DNA of 34,533 bases, from NCBI RefSeq assembly GCF_019352175.1, contig NZ_JACBYI010000059.1, forward strand, positions 1-34,533. Reading direction: 5' to 3'. Below, piece by piece: positions 16,505 through 23,263 of the stretch. How positions within the stretch are numbered: the stretch's first letter is position 1; every line of letters begins with the position of its first letter. The stretch comes from Paenibacillus sp. S150 (GTDB lineage Bacteria > Bacillota > Bacilli > Paenibacillales > Paenibacillaceae). The translations under genes and the position numbers were made by a program. The notes beneath the pieces were generated by a model. That model saw only the letters and a program-made list of their open reading frames with translations. It was not told the DNA's origin and did not search any database.

Positions 16505-16806
16505 ATTTCAAGGCTTCTATGTGACAGCGGCATTTGTAACCCGGACGCCAATCGTTCCGACCAGACAGCTATATTATGTGCTCCAAAAGAGGCCCTTGGG
16601 GCCTCTATGCTGTTTACCGAAGAGCAAATCCGTTTATTAATGAGCAAACTGCCGGCACCGGGCAGCTTCACCGCCACATTGACCCGGGTTCCGGACTCTG
16701 CCAGAAAGCGAGGGGAAGACGCATGGATAAGTACAAGCAGCTCCAAGGAGACAAACGCGACCATCCCGAGCAATACCCCGCAGAGAACCCCAGTCTGTTC
16801 GATCAA
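16447..16806 (-). CDS. Hypothetical small membrane protein (doubtful 3' end)
   Basis: A 119-codon frame starts at TTG 16806, overlapping the stop of the small gene upstream (TTGA at 16806-16803), a typical coupling arrangement. Residues about 7-28 (GVLCGVLLGMVAFVSLELLV) form a membrane helix, followed by a basic stretch. The second half looks less protein-like and overlaps the 3' end of padR by 58 bases. A perfect hairpin (16586-16604, AGAGGCCC/GGGCCTCT) followed in the minus direction by TTTT resembles a terminator inside the frame, so the gene may be truncated or frameshifted. Not recognised. Confidence 0.3.
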   Translation of the reverse strand: MIEQTGVLCGVLLGMVAFVSLELLVLIHASSPRFLAESGTRVNVAVKLPGAGSLLINKRICSSVNSIEAPRASFGAHNIAVWSERLASGLQMPLSHRSLEIYKSSGIPISFSFRAATSS

Positions 16807-16952
16807 TCTTCCTGACCTCTTAAATTCATTTTCGTTAAAGTCATTCGATTTTCCATGGTCTCAACGGTTCCGCCTGCTGTCTTACTTAGATATCCATTTT
16901 GTATGGTGGAAATAATTATTTCTTCCGCCATTTCTTGTGGTGTTTGTGACAT
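16803..16952 (-). CDS. Small hypothetical protein, 49 residues
   Basis: ATG 16952 is preceded by GGAAGGAGG with ideal spacing, among the strongest ribosome binding sites in the window. The 49 residues begin MSQTPQEMAEEIIISTIQNG, with a predicted amphipathic helix of about 18 residues, and end in TKMNLRGQED. There is no membrane segment or cysteine. The stop overlaps the TTG start of the 119-codon frame downstream. I do not recognise the family; short proteins of this style are common in phage-derived or accessory DNA. Confidence 0.55.
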   Translation of the reverse strand: MSQTPQEMAEEIIISTIQNGYLSKTAGGTVETMENRMTLTKMNLRGQED

Positions 16953-17030
16953 ATGTACCTCCTTCCCAAAGTCCTATTTCACAAGCAAAGGAAGGATATG
17001 GATAGACAAAAAGTAACAAAAAGACCGTAC

Positions 17031-17056
17031 TTTGATAGAGTACAGTCTGCTATAAT
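17031..17056 (+). promoter_or_regulatory. Promoter of the holin-like toxin transcript
   Basis: A perfect TATAAT (17051-17056) preceded by TGC makes an extended -10 (TGCTATAAT). TTTGAT at 17031-17036 is a poorly spaced -35. The inverted repeat GTACT/AGTAC (17027-17031 and 17039-17043) lies across the -35 region. Confidence 0.55.
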
Positions 17057-17113
17057 AAACCAGTACAATGGCATAAGGGCGGACGGCTAATCTCCCGTGA
17101 AGGGAGGTGATGC

Positions 17114-17200
17114 CTGTGGGAGATAAAGGATGCATTGACGTTAATGATCCAATTTGCAACGTTGAATATACTCATTTTATCTTTCAACAAAAAGAAGTAG
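17114..17200 (+). CDS. Holin-like type I toxin peptide (possible start-region frameshift)
   Basis: The frame ending at TAG 17198-17200 encodes DALTLMIQFATLNILILSFN followed by KKK, the pattern of the putative holin-like toxin family (Hol_Tox): one membrane helix and a Lys tail. The ribosome binding site AAGGGAGGTGAT (17099-17110) is very strong. However, the only start codons in this frame are CTG 17114 (28 residues), TTG 17135 or ATG 17144. The well-placed GTG 17116 is one base out of frame and would give an unrelated 33-residue peptide. Removing one G from the GGG at 17118-17120 would restore GTG-GAG-ATA-AAG. The gene may therefore be recently inactivated or use CTG. It would act at the membrane and be held silent by the convergent antisense RNA. 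Confidence 0.5.
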   Translation: MWEIKDALTLMIQFATLNILILSFNKKK

Positions 17201-17331
17201 ACCGCCCATCTTGGTAGGGTGAGCGCGATCTACTTCTCTGTTGCCTTATACCAAGGCTGTCCGCTCTTAATGCGGATTGTACATGGGAGTCGTGTTGACG
17301 CACGGCTCCTTCTTTATTTTATCTTAGCATA
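17188..17331 (-). ncRNA. Candidate antisense RNA antitoxin (RatA-like arrangement)
   Basis: On the minus strand TATAAT (17343-17338) predicts a start near 17331. The transcript would end at a hairpin whose arms AGAAGTAGA (17237-17229, read on minus) and TCTACTTCT (17201-17193) are followed by TTTTTGTTG. That terminator lies over the last codons of the toxin, so the two RNAs overlap at their 3' ends by at least 50 bases, as in txpA/ratA-type type I toxin-antitoxin loci. No ORF was found in it. Confidence 0.5.
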
Positions 17332-17420
17332 TCGGAAATTATACAGCAACGTGATACAAAAATAATCAAAAAGTATTGTACACGCATGCTACACTCTAGG
17401 TAGCAAAATAGATCAGGCGA

Positions 17421-17445
17421 AGGACTCCATACGGGGTCCTTTTTA
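17421..17445 (+). terminator. Rho-independent terminator
   Basis: GGACTCC (17422-17428) pairs with GGGGTCC (17433-17439, one wobble) across ATAC, followed by five T residues. It separates the toxin locus from the small ORFs downstream. Confidence 0.65.
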
Positions 17446-17473
17446 TATACACCAAACTTTAGGAGGAAAGACC

Positions 17474-17587
17474 ACGAATAGAGCAGAGGTTGAACAGATT
17501 TTCGAGGAAATGTACGAGAAGAAGCGACGAGAATCAGCAAGGAATAGAGCGAGAGAAGAAAGATTAAAAGAGTTTAAGAGGGGTTAA
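17474..17587 (+). CDS. Small basic/acidic helical peptide with ACG in the start position
   Basis: TTTAGGAGG (17458-17466) precedes an open frame that reads, after ACG 17474, NRAEVEQIFEEMYEKKRRES and on to a stop at 17585-17587. The 37 residues are strongly charged and predicted helical. ACG occupies the position where ATG would be expected, so the gene either uses a non-canonical start, has lost its start, or begins at internal ATG 17510. The next ORF starts two bases after its stop, which supports an original operon. Not recognised. Confidence 0.35.
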   Translation, partial: TNRAEVEQIFEEMYEKKRRESARNRAREERLKEFKRG

Positions 17588-17588
17588 T

Positions 17589-17831
17589 ATGGCGGCAAGT
17601 ATGTTTAACCTGGACACCATACGCAAGGCAGCAAAGACGTACAAATCAACTACTGGATCATCACCGACAATCACGGGTGCTGTATCGGCTAAGCCCACAT
17701 CGAATATTACACTTCCGCAGGTGGCGATTACGGCAGCAAGCAACGTACGTAAGCGTAAGCAGGAGGAAAAGGATAAGGAAGGCACCAAACACCATTCCTC
17801 CAGCGACAAGAAGTACCATACCGGATTCTAA
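17589..17831 (+). CDS. Hypothetical 80-residue protein
   Basis: ATG 17589 follows AAGAGGGGTT, one base after the stop of the preceding small frame. The protein has a Thr/Ser/Ala-rich middle (TTGSSPTITGAVSAKPTSN) and a highly charged, probably disordered C-terminus (RKRKQEEKDKEGTKHHSSSD). There is no signal peptide or membrane helix. It lies in the AT-richer small-ORF patch between padR and the aldo/keto reductase and may be a phage or mobile-element remnant. I do not recognise the family. Confidence 0.45.
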   Translation: MAASMFNLDTIRKAAKTYKSTTGSSPTITGAVSAKPTSNITLPQVAITAASNVRKRKQEEKDKEGTKHHSSSDKKYHTGF

Positions 17832-17982
17832 AGATGTACAATATTGTATGCAGAGCGAACCTGAGAATCCGCTCTTGCGAGCTGATGGCTGCTTCTGACG
17901 GCAGGATATTCGTCAGGACGGGTGTTCAAATTCTCAAGGCTAGCTGATCTAGCTGCAATTCTATTGTCTTGGAGGGATCAAT

Positions 17983-18960
17983 TTGCTGAAAACGCTGCCA
18001 CTGAACAAACGCGGAATCTCCGCCAGCCGACTTGCCCTGGGATGCATGGGGCTTGGCGGAGGCTGGGACCACGAACCGATTACAGCCGGAAATGTGAAAC
18101 AGGGCCATGAGGCGGTGGAAGCTGCACTGGACATCGGCATCAACTTTTTCGACCACGCCGATATCTACACCCGCGGGAAGGCCGAGAAGATATTCGGACA
18201 GATTTTCAAGGACCGGCCGGGCCTGCGTGAAAAGATCATTCTGCAATCCAAATGCGGAATCAGGCTGATGGGGCCGGGAGACAGCTCCAATGTATTCGAC
18301 TTCTCCAAGGAGCATATCCTGAGCAGTGTAGACGGAACGCTCTCCCGTCTGGGGACAGAGTATATCGATATCCTGCTGCTGCACCGGCCCGATCCGCTGA
18401 TGGACCCCGAAGAAGTCGCCGAAGCGCTGCATCAGCTCAAAGCGGCGGGAAAGGTTAGACATTTCGGTGTGTCCAATATGAGCGCCGCCCAGATCAAGCT
18501 GCTTCAGACCTGCTGCGATGAGCCCTTCATTGTCAATCAGCTGCAAATGAGCCTGGCCGAAATCAGCTGGGTCGATGCCGTAATCAGCATCAACCGGGAA
18601 CCCTGGAAGGACATCACCTTTCCCGAGGGCACCATTGAACACTGCCGCGCAGAGAATATCCAGCTTCAAGCCTGGGGGCCGCTGGCCCAGGGAATTTTCA
18701 GTGGCCGTTCCCTGGAAGGGCAGCCGGCAAATATCGTGAACACAGCCGCCATGGTCAAGCGGCTTGCTGAAGAGAAGAGCACTACGCCCGAGGCGATTGT
18801 ACTCTCCTGGCTGATGACCCACCCGGCCGCAATCCAGCCGGTAATCGGCACAGTGAACCCGCAGCGGATCTCTGCCTGCAGGGATGCGGACAAGCTGGAG
18901 CTGTCCCGCAAGGAATGGTACGACCTGTATGTCAGCTCACGCGGCGAGAAGCTGCCTTAA
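17983..18960 (+). CDS. Aldo/keto reductase
   Basis: This 325-residue protein starts at TTG 17983 after GGAGGG. It is a TIM-barrel NADPH-dependent oxidoreductase with the catalytic tetrad Asp57, Tyr62, Lys90 and His134, visible as FDHADIY, LQSKCG and LLLHRPD. The barrel continues through HFGVSNMSAAQIKLL and the cofactor loop VIGTVNPQRI. It resembles the YdhF/YcsN group of uncharacterised bacterial aldo/keto reductases. The physiological substrate cannot be assigned. The gene is monocistronic with a clear terminator. Confidence 0.9.
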   Translation: MLKTLPLNKRGISASRLALGCMGLGGGWDHEPITAGNVKQGHEAVEAALDIGINFFDHADIYTRGKAEKIFGQIFKDRPGLREKIILQSKCGIRLMGPGDSSNVFDFSKEHILSSVDGTLSRLGTEYIDILLLHRPDPLMDPEEVAEALHQLKAAGKVRHFGVSNMSAAQIKLLQTCCDEPFIVNQLQMSLAEISWVDAVISINREPWKDITFPEGTIEHCRAENIQLQAWGPLAQGIFSGRSLEGQPANIVNTAAMVKRLAEEKSTTPEAIVLSWLMTHPAAIQPVIGTVNPQRISACRDADKLELSRKEWYDLYVSSRGEKLP

Positions 18961-18983
18961 GTCTGCGGGGCTACCCGGTTAAG

Positions 18984-19034
18984 ACCAGAGGCAAGCCCAG
19001 GAAATGTAAAATCCCCAGACTGCCTCTGGTTTAA
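18984..19034 (+). terminator. Terminator of the aldo/keto reductase gene
   Basis: ACCAGAGGCA (18984-18993) pairs perfectly with TGCCTCTGGT (19021-19030), followed by TTAATTTTG. Confidence 0.7.
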
Positions 19035-19669
19035 TTTTGTCTTGTTTAACTCCAGCCTGATTTTACTCCTTTATAGAAGTGTAAATCCCGTTACTCTGTC
19101 TCCGTCACCAATAAATCAGCCGCCAGCTTAGCTATGCTTCAGTGGCAGTGGAGCTCAAATCCTGAGCAGCAGGATGGACAATAACCACGCCTACATCAAC
19201 GGCTTCCGGCTGCTCGCCGGCGGATGCCACAGTACGGGAATGGTGCCCGCAGGAACGAATTTTCATCCCGCGATACCTTAAGCCAGGCTTGGATTTCCGG
19301 ACAGGCCAGGGCATCCCGCAAGGCTCAGTTCAGCCATGTCACTACCGGCTCTGCATGCGCTCAATTTAAAGGTATCTTTACCCTTCATTCCGCCTCCCGT
19401 CCCGCATCCGGCCAATTCAAGGGTATTTTTACCCTTCATTCCGCCCGTTCTGCTCAGTTGAATCTGGTGCCGCACGCATCAGTATCCCTGCTGCAGCCAA
19501 ACTACAGCCTTTCTTATATCCTGCCCGTCCAGCCTTTTCTGCATATTCCTTCCTGTCCCACCTGTTAATTAGTCTTTCCGTCTATTCCCGAATGCAGGAC
19601 TCGCCCAATCTCCTTGTCCCGAAACGTTCCATGCTTCCTTCCGTCCCCAACCGCAGTCCTTGAAAGTAC
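19035..19669. other. Long non-coding gap
   Basis: About 630 bases with no supportable gene. Apart from the two-copy repeat at 19362-19445 nothing specific was found. The short open frames on both strands simply run through the repeat. Confidence 0.5.
19362..19445. repeat. Two direct copies of a 33-bp repeat with an internal hairpin
   Basis: 19362-19394 (CAATTTAAAGGTATCTTTAC...) and 19413-19445 (CAATTCAAGGGTATTTTTAC...) both end in CCTTCATTCCGCC and are 51 bases apart. In copy 2 AAGGGTA and TACCCTT form a hairpin. This looks like a dispersed intergenic element. Confidence 0.65.
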
Positions 19670-19685
19670 GTCCTTTATAAAGAAC
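19670..19685. promoter_or_regulatory. SinR-like operator, distal copy
   Basis: GTCCTTTATAAAGAAC is a 16-base near-palindrome whose right half is AAAGAAC, the complement of the SinR half-site GTTCTYT; the left half has one mismatch. It lies about 210 bases before the first gene of the matrix operon. Confidence 0.5.
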
Positions 19686-19818
19686 AAATCAAGAAAAACA
19701 GCGATTTACCCAGATATTCGCAGATAAATAACAAAATTCAGACTTTATTGCGAACATTTAGACGAAATCAGCATTTTTCTTTTGCCCGGGCGGCAGTGTA
19801 TGATTTGCTTACGATATC

Positions 19819-19834
19819 GTTCTTAATAAAGAAC
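19819..19834. promoter_or_regulatory. SinR-like operator, proximal copy
   Basis: GTTCTTAATAAAGAAC is a 16-base palindrome with one mismatch, made of two SinR-type half-sites. It has the same length and register as the copy at 19670-19685 and lies just downstream of a TATGAT element (19799-19804), where bound SinR would block transcription. Confidence 0.6.
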
Positions 19835-19880
19835 GAATATAGCGAATGATTTCGGCCAGTCTTGAGAGGAGGGCCTGCCT

Positions 19881-21149
19881 CTGTGTCCTAGATCCGCCAA
19901 ACGGCGTAAAAGGAAAAATCATAAAACCGGTCTTCGCATCCTGCAGTCCGGAATGGCCTTATCAGTTCTCTTTCTGTATACCTCCGGCCAGACCGGCAGT
20001 ACTTACGGAGGATTCAGTTCATCCGGGCAGCAGGACAGCACCCTGGAGCTATGCAGCGTATTCCCCGGTCAGATCGAACAGCTGCTGTCGGAATTCTCCG
20101 GGCATATCCACAGCATTATCAAGCTCAAAGCTTCACTTGCCGGCCGCAGTCCCGCAGGTGATACCAGCCTGCTCCCCGGCACCGGAAGCCTGTCCCCGGA
20201 TGAGCTGGATGAGGCCGCAGCAAAAACATCCGGCCAAATTGCTGCGGCACATGCGGAAATGGCCACGATTAGCGGACAGCTCAGCTTCAACAGCGGAGTC
20301 TGGCAGCAGATTCTGCAGGAAGTCAGCAATGCCGCGGCAATCCTGAAGAAAATTGGAGGCTACATGATTAATCTGGAACCGAACTGCCTGGAAATCCGGG
20401 ACGAGGAGGCATTCCGGCAGCTTCAGCCGAGCGCCCTGCAAAGCGGCGTCTTATCCGAATCGCTGGCAGACACTTTAAACGGGATTATAGACTATCTGAG
20501 CTCCATCCATGCCATCGGCAGCACACTGCCGGATGGTAATCCTGACCGGATAATACTCCGTCCGGGAAGCTCTTACTTTTCGGCTGCGGAACCCTTTATC
20601 CTCTTCGTGGCCAAGGCCTATCAGGCAGCACCCGGTGTATCCGCCGGACTGCAGACCGCTTATGAGCAGCTAAGCAAGGATCTGACGGCCGCACTCGAAG
20701 ACTTGAACACCTCCATCAGCAGTCTGCAGAAGCAACAGGCACAAATAGCCGGCGCCAAGGCGGAGCTGCTGGAGAAGGCTCAGGCAGAAGAAGCCGCAGA
20801 AGCAGCCAGGCAGGTGGACGAAAGCACCCCAGGCGGTGCAGACCCGGTTGTAACCGGGCCCGGCTCAGAGCAGCTACCCGGGGCCGGAGACAATAAGGGG
20901 CCCGTTCCAGAAGACGCCTCCCCTTCTCCAGGCACAGGAGAGGAAGACGGCAAGCCTTCCGCCGAGACACCGGACCCCGGGGCCATTCCAACCCCTGCAG
21001 CTCAAAATGTCAGCATTCCTGATGGGGCTGCAGTACCAACGGCAACGCCTGACAAGGGTACTTCCGAAGAGAAGCCTTCGGTACAGGCAGCCCCCGTGCC
21101 TACAGCTGCACCTGTTCCAGATAACGATTACAGTAAAGGCGGCGATTAA
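19881..21149 (+). CDS. TapA-like exported matrix accessory protein (probable CTG start)
   Basis: The first gene of a matrix operon. GAGAGGAGGG (19864-19873) points to CTG 19881 as start, giving 422 residues with an N-terminus of SAKRRKRKNHKTGLRILQSG and then a hydrophobic segment. ATG 19953, the first conventional start, lacks a ribosome binding site and would remove the basic region. After the export segment comes STYGGFSSSGQQDSTLELCS, reminiscent of TasA/TapA-type mature N-termini. A helical domain follows, with a coiled coil at about 254-312, and a Pro/Ala/Thr/Glu-rich disordered tail of about 110 residues. It resembles TapA in position, followed directly by sipW, but sequence identity to Bacillus TapA is not evident. 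It probably anchors or nucleates TasA-like fibres. Confidence 0.65.
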   Translation: MCPRSAKRRKRKNHKTGLRILQSGMALSVLFLYTSGQTGSTYGGFSSSGQQDSTLELCSVFPGQIEQLLSEFSGHIHSIIKLKASLAGRSPAGDTSLLPGTGSLSPDELDEAAAKTSGQIAAAHAEMATISGQLSFNSGVWQQILQEVSNAAAILKKIGGYMINLEPNCLEIRDEEAFRQLQPSALQSGVLSESLADTLNGIIDYLSSIHAIGSTLPDGNPDRIILRPGSSYFSAAEPFILFVAKAYQAAPGVSAGLQTAYEQLSKDLTAALEDLNTSISSLQKQQAQIAGAKAELLEKAQAEEAAEAARQVDESTPGGADPVVTGPGSEQLPGAGDNKGPVPEDASPSPGTGEEDGKPSAETPDPGAIPTPAAQNVSIPDGAAVPTATPDKGTSEEKPSVQAAPVPTAAPVPDNDYSKGGD

Positions 21150-21151
21150 CA

Positions 21152-21748
21152 ATGCGGATCAAAAAAATAGTCAGCACCACACTGTCCACGCCAGTGCTTC
21201 TGGTCTTCCTGCTGGTAGTAGTAGCCGTGATCATCTCCAAGGCCTCCGGCGGAGAGCCTGCCTTCTTCGGCTATCAGATAAAAACCGTGCTGTCCGGCTC
21301 CATGGAACCCGGCATTCATACCGGTTCTATTGTAGCCATCAAGCCCGGCGGCGATATGGCCCGTTTTCAGAAGGGAGATGTCATCACATTCCTGAATCCC
21401 GATAATATCCTGATCACCCACCGCGTCGTGGATGCCGCAGCAAACAGCGCCTTGGGCGATGCCACCTACACCACCAAAGGCGACAATAATGACGCCGCGG
21501 ACTCGGCACCCGTCAGTTCAACCAATGTAGTAGGCCAATACACCGGCGTAACCATTCCTTATGTGGGCTATGCGATGAATTTTGCGGTTTCCAGGGCAGG
21601 CAGCGTCATACTGATGATTATCCCGGGGCTGCTGCTGCTGCTCTACGCTTTGTTCACCTCCTGGAAGGCCATTGCGGCACTGGAGAAGAAAAATGCAGGC
21701 TCCGGCGGCCCGGCCGTTCCAGAGCCTTCACCCAAGGTCCTGCAATAA
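21152..21748 (+). CDS. sipW: SipW-type (ER-like) signal peptidase I
   Basis: This 198-residue membrane protein starts two bases after the previous stop. An N-terminal helix (about 10-30) precedes the catalytic Ser50 in LSGSMEPGI. The second active-site residue is His90 in LITHRVVD, not Lys, which marks the archaeal/ER-like SipW class. A second helix near the C-terminus (about 150-170) is followed by a basic tail. SipW enzymes cleave the unusual signal peptides of TapA and TasA, and both kinds of substrate flank this gene. Confidence 0.93.
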   Translation: MRIKKIVSTTLSTPVLLVFLLVVVAVIISKASGGEPAFFGYQIKTVLSGSMEPGIHTGSIVAIKPGGDMARFQKGDVITFLNPDNILITHRVVDAAANSALGDATYTTKGDNNDAADSAPVSSTNVVGQYTGVTIPYVGYAMNFAVSRAGSVILMIIPGLLLLLYALFTSWKAIAALEKKNAGSGGPAVPEPSPKVLQ

Positions 21749-21846
21749 CGGATTGTCCTCTCCCGTTTACGAAATGCGGAGCCGCAACAGATAGCATGAT
21801 TCACCCGTTGCCAACAAACAAAGAACTGTGAGAGAGGGATGAACAA

Positions 21847-22443
21847 ATGAACATCAAAAAAACACTGGGGCTCGGCGTAGCCTCGGCAGCGCTTGGCCTG
21901 ACCCTGGTCGGCGGGGGAACTTTCGCTTACTTTAGCGATACCGCACAAAGCACAGCTTCTTTTAACAACGGAACACTCAGCTTAGCTTCTGATCCAGCCG
22001 TCATTGTCGACCTCAGCAATCTGAAGCCGGGGGATTTGATCACCAGAGATTTCAAGCTGAAAAATGACGGTTCCCTGGATATCTCCACGGTCCTGCTGAA
22101 AACTGCAGCCGAGGTAACAGATGCCGGCAACAATAACGGGGCACACAACCTCAAGGAGGATATTATCGTTACCTTCCTGAACAACAATGACAAAAAACAG
22201 CCGGAGCTCTTAATCATCTCGCTGGCCGAGCTGGAGAATCAAAGTCCTGATTTAGTGGCCAGAAAAATTCTCGGCACGATTCTCGGCGGGGAGAAATCGG
22301 GAATTCAGGCAGGCACCCAGGATACGCTCTCTGTCCAGTTTGCCTTCAAAGAAACCTTTCAGCCACAGAACTATTACCAGGGCGACAGGCTGAAGCTGAA
22401 CTGGACCTTCGAAGCCAGCCAAGGGGCAGGCGTTTACAAATAA
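21847..22443 (+). CDS. tasA: TasA/CalY-family biofilm fibre protein (paralogue 1)
   Basis: This 198-residue secreted protein starts at ATG 21847. The signal region (MNIKKTLGLGVASAALGLTL, then GGGTFAYFSDTAQST) is almost the same as in Bacillus TasA and is the kind processed by SipW. The mature part shows the conserved VDLSNLKPGDLITRDFKLKN and LDISTVLLK strands of the TasA jelly-roll and ends near YYQGDRLKLNWTFEASQ. It lacks the long C-terminal tail of B. subtilis TasA and so is closer in size to CalY. It would be exported and assemble into extracellular fibres. A near-identical leader in the next gene indicates duplication. Confidence 0.92.
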   Translation: MNIKKTLGLGVASAALGLTLVGGGTFAYFSDTAQSTASFNNGTLSLASDPAVIVDLSNLKPGDLITRDFKLKNDGSLDISTVLLKTAAEVTDAGNNNGAHNLKEDIIVTFLNNNDKKQPELLIISLAELENQSPDLVARKILGTILGGEKSGIQAGTQDTLSVQFAFKETFQPQNYYQGDRLKLNWTFEASQGAGVYK

Positions 22444-22496
22444 CCGTTTTACACCCTGTTGCAACAATACTAAATTAACCGAGGAGGATTTACATT

Positions 22497-23087
22497 ATGG
22501 GGATCAAAAAAACACTGGGTCTGGGCATTGCATCGGCGGCACTGGGATTGTCTTTAATCGGAGGCGGCACATTCGCTTACTTCAGTGACACCGCGCAGAG
22601 TACCGCAACCTTCGCGGCAGGAACGCTGGACCTGAATACCAACCCGTCGGAGATCGTCAGCCTCAGCAACCTCAAGCCCGGCGATATTGCCGTCCGCAGC
22701 TTCACATTGCAGAACAGCGGCACACTTGATATCAAGGAGCTTAAGCTCGACAGCGCATACACAGTTACCGACGCCGGCACGGACAATGGCGCTCGGGATC
22801 TGGGTGAGCATTTCAAAGTAAAGCTTCTCAGTGACAGCTACGTCAGCGGCGATATCACCAATTTTGTGACCGGGGAAATTTCCCTTAAGGATTTGAAGGA
22901 CACGGCAAACTATGATCTGATCAGTACGGGCGCACTGCCCGGCGGCATCGCAGCGGGACAATCCAAGGTGTTCAAGGTAGCCTTCGTCTTTGTCGACAAC
23001 GGCCAGGACCAGAATGTATTCCAAGGTGATGCGCTTGCGCTTACCTGGACATTCAACGCTAAACAAGGCTTAGGAGAACTCAAATAA
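22497..23087 (+). CDS. TasA/CalY-family biofilm fibre protein (paralogue 2)
   Basis: This 196-residue paralogue of the preceding gene starts at ATG 22497 after GAGGAGG. It has the same signal region (MGIKKTLGLGIASAALGLSL, then GGGTFAYFSDTAQST), a VSLSNLKPGDIAVRSFTLQN strand pair, a DAGTDNGARDLGEHF segment equivalent to paralogue 1, and a terminal FQGDALALTWTFNAKQG. The mature domains have diverged more than the leaders. It is likely a second fibre subunit or minor component exported through SipW. A terminator follows, closing the tapA-like/sipW/tasA/tasA operon. Confidence 0.92.
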   Translation: MGIKKTLGLGIASAALGLSLIGGGTFAYFSDTAQSTATFAAGTLDLNTNPSEIVSLSNLKPGDIAVRSFTLQNSGTLDIKELKLDSAYTVTDAGTDNGARDLGEHFKVKLLSDSYVSGDITNFVTGEISLKDLKDTANYDLISTGALPGGIAAGQSKVFKVAFVFVDNGQDQNVFQGDALALTWTFNAKQGLGELK

Positions 23088-23115
23088 GCGGGCACAGCAC
23101 TTCCCGCCAAAACCG

Positions 23116-23150
23116 GCATATCCTCCCTATCCGGGCGGATATGCTTTTTT
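23116..23150 (+). terminator. Terminator of the matrix operon
   Basis: GCATATCC (23116-23123) pairs with GGATATGC (23137-23144), followed by six T residues. Confidence 0.85.
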
Positions 23151-23202
23151 CCCTGTAGAGTAAAGCTTACAATCGCTTGATTTGGCTCTGAAACAATGAT
23201 TT

Positions 23203-23240
23203 TTGTCCGTTTTGCGGAAATTTGTTATACTGATAACAAA
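23203..23240 (+). promoter_or_regulatory. sinR promoter overlapped by a perfect inverted repeat
   Basis: TTGTCC (23203-23208) and TATACT (23226-23231) are 17 bases apart. TTTGTTAT (23221-23228) and ATAACAAA (23233-23240) are perfect 8-base arms around ACTG that overlap the -10 box and start region. This is an operator for an unidentified repressor; it does not match the SinR half-site. Confidence 0.6.
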
Positions 23241-23263
23241 AAGTACGGAGGGGCGTTGCAATC

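Noticed and set aside
19224..19568. Open frames over the 33-bp repeat on both strands
   Set aside because: Both strands are open only because of the repeat and its 51-base spacing; no start signals.
19846..20346. 166-codon frame from ATG 19846
   Set aside because: It has no ribosome binding site and overlaps, in another frame, the TapA-like gene, which has the better start signal and protein features.
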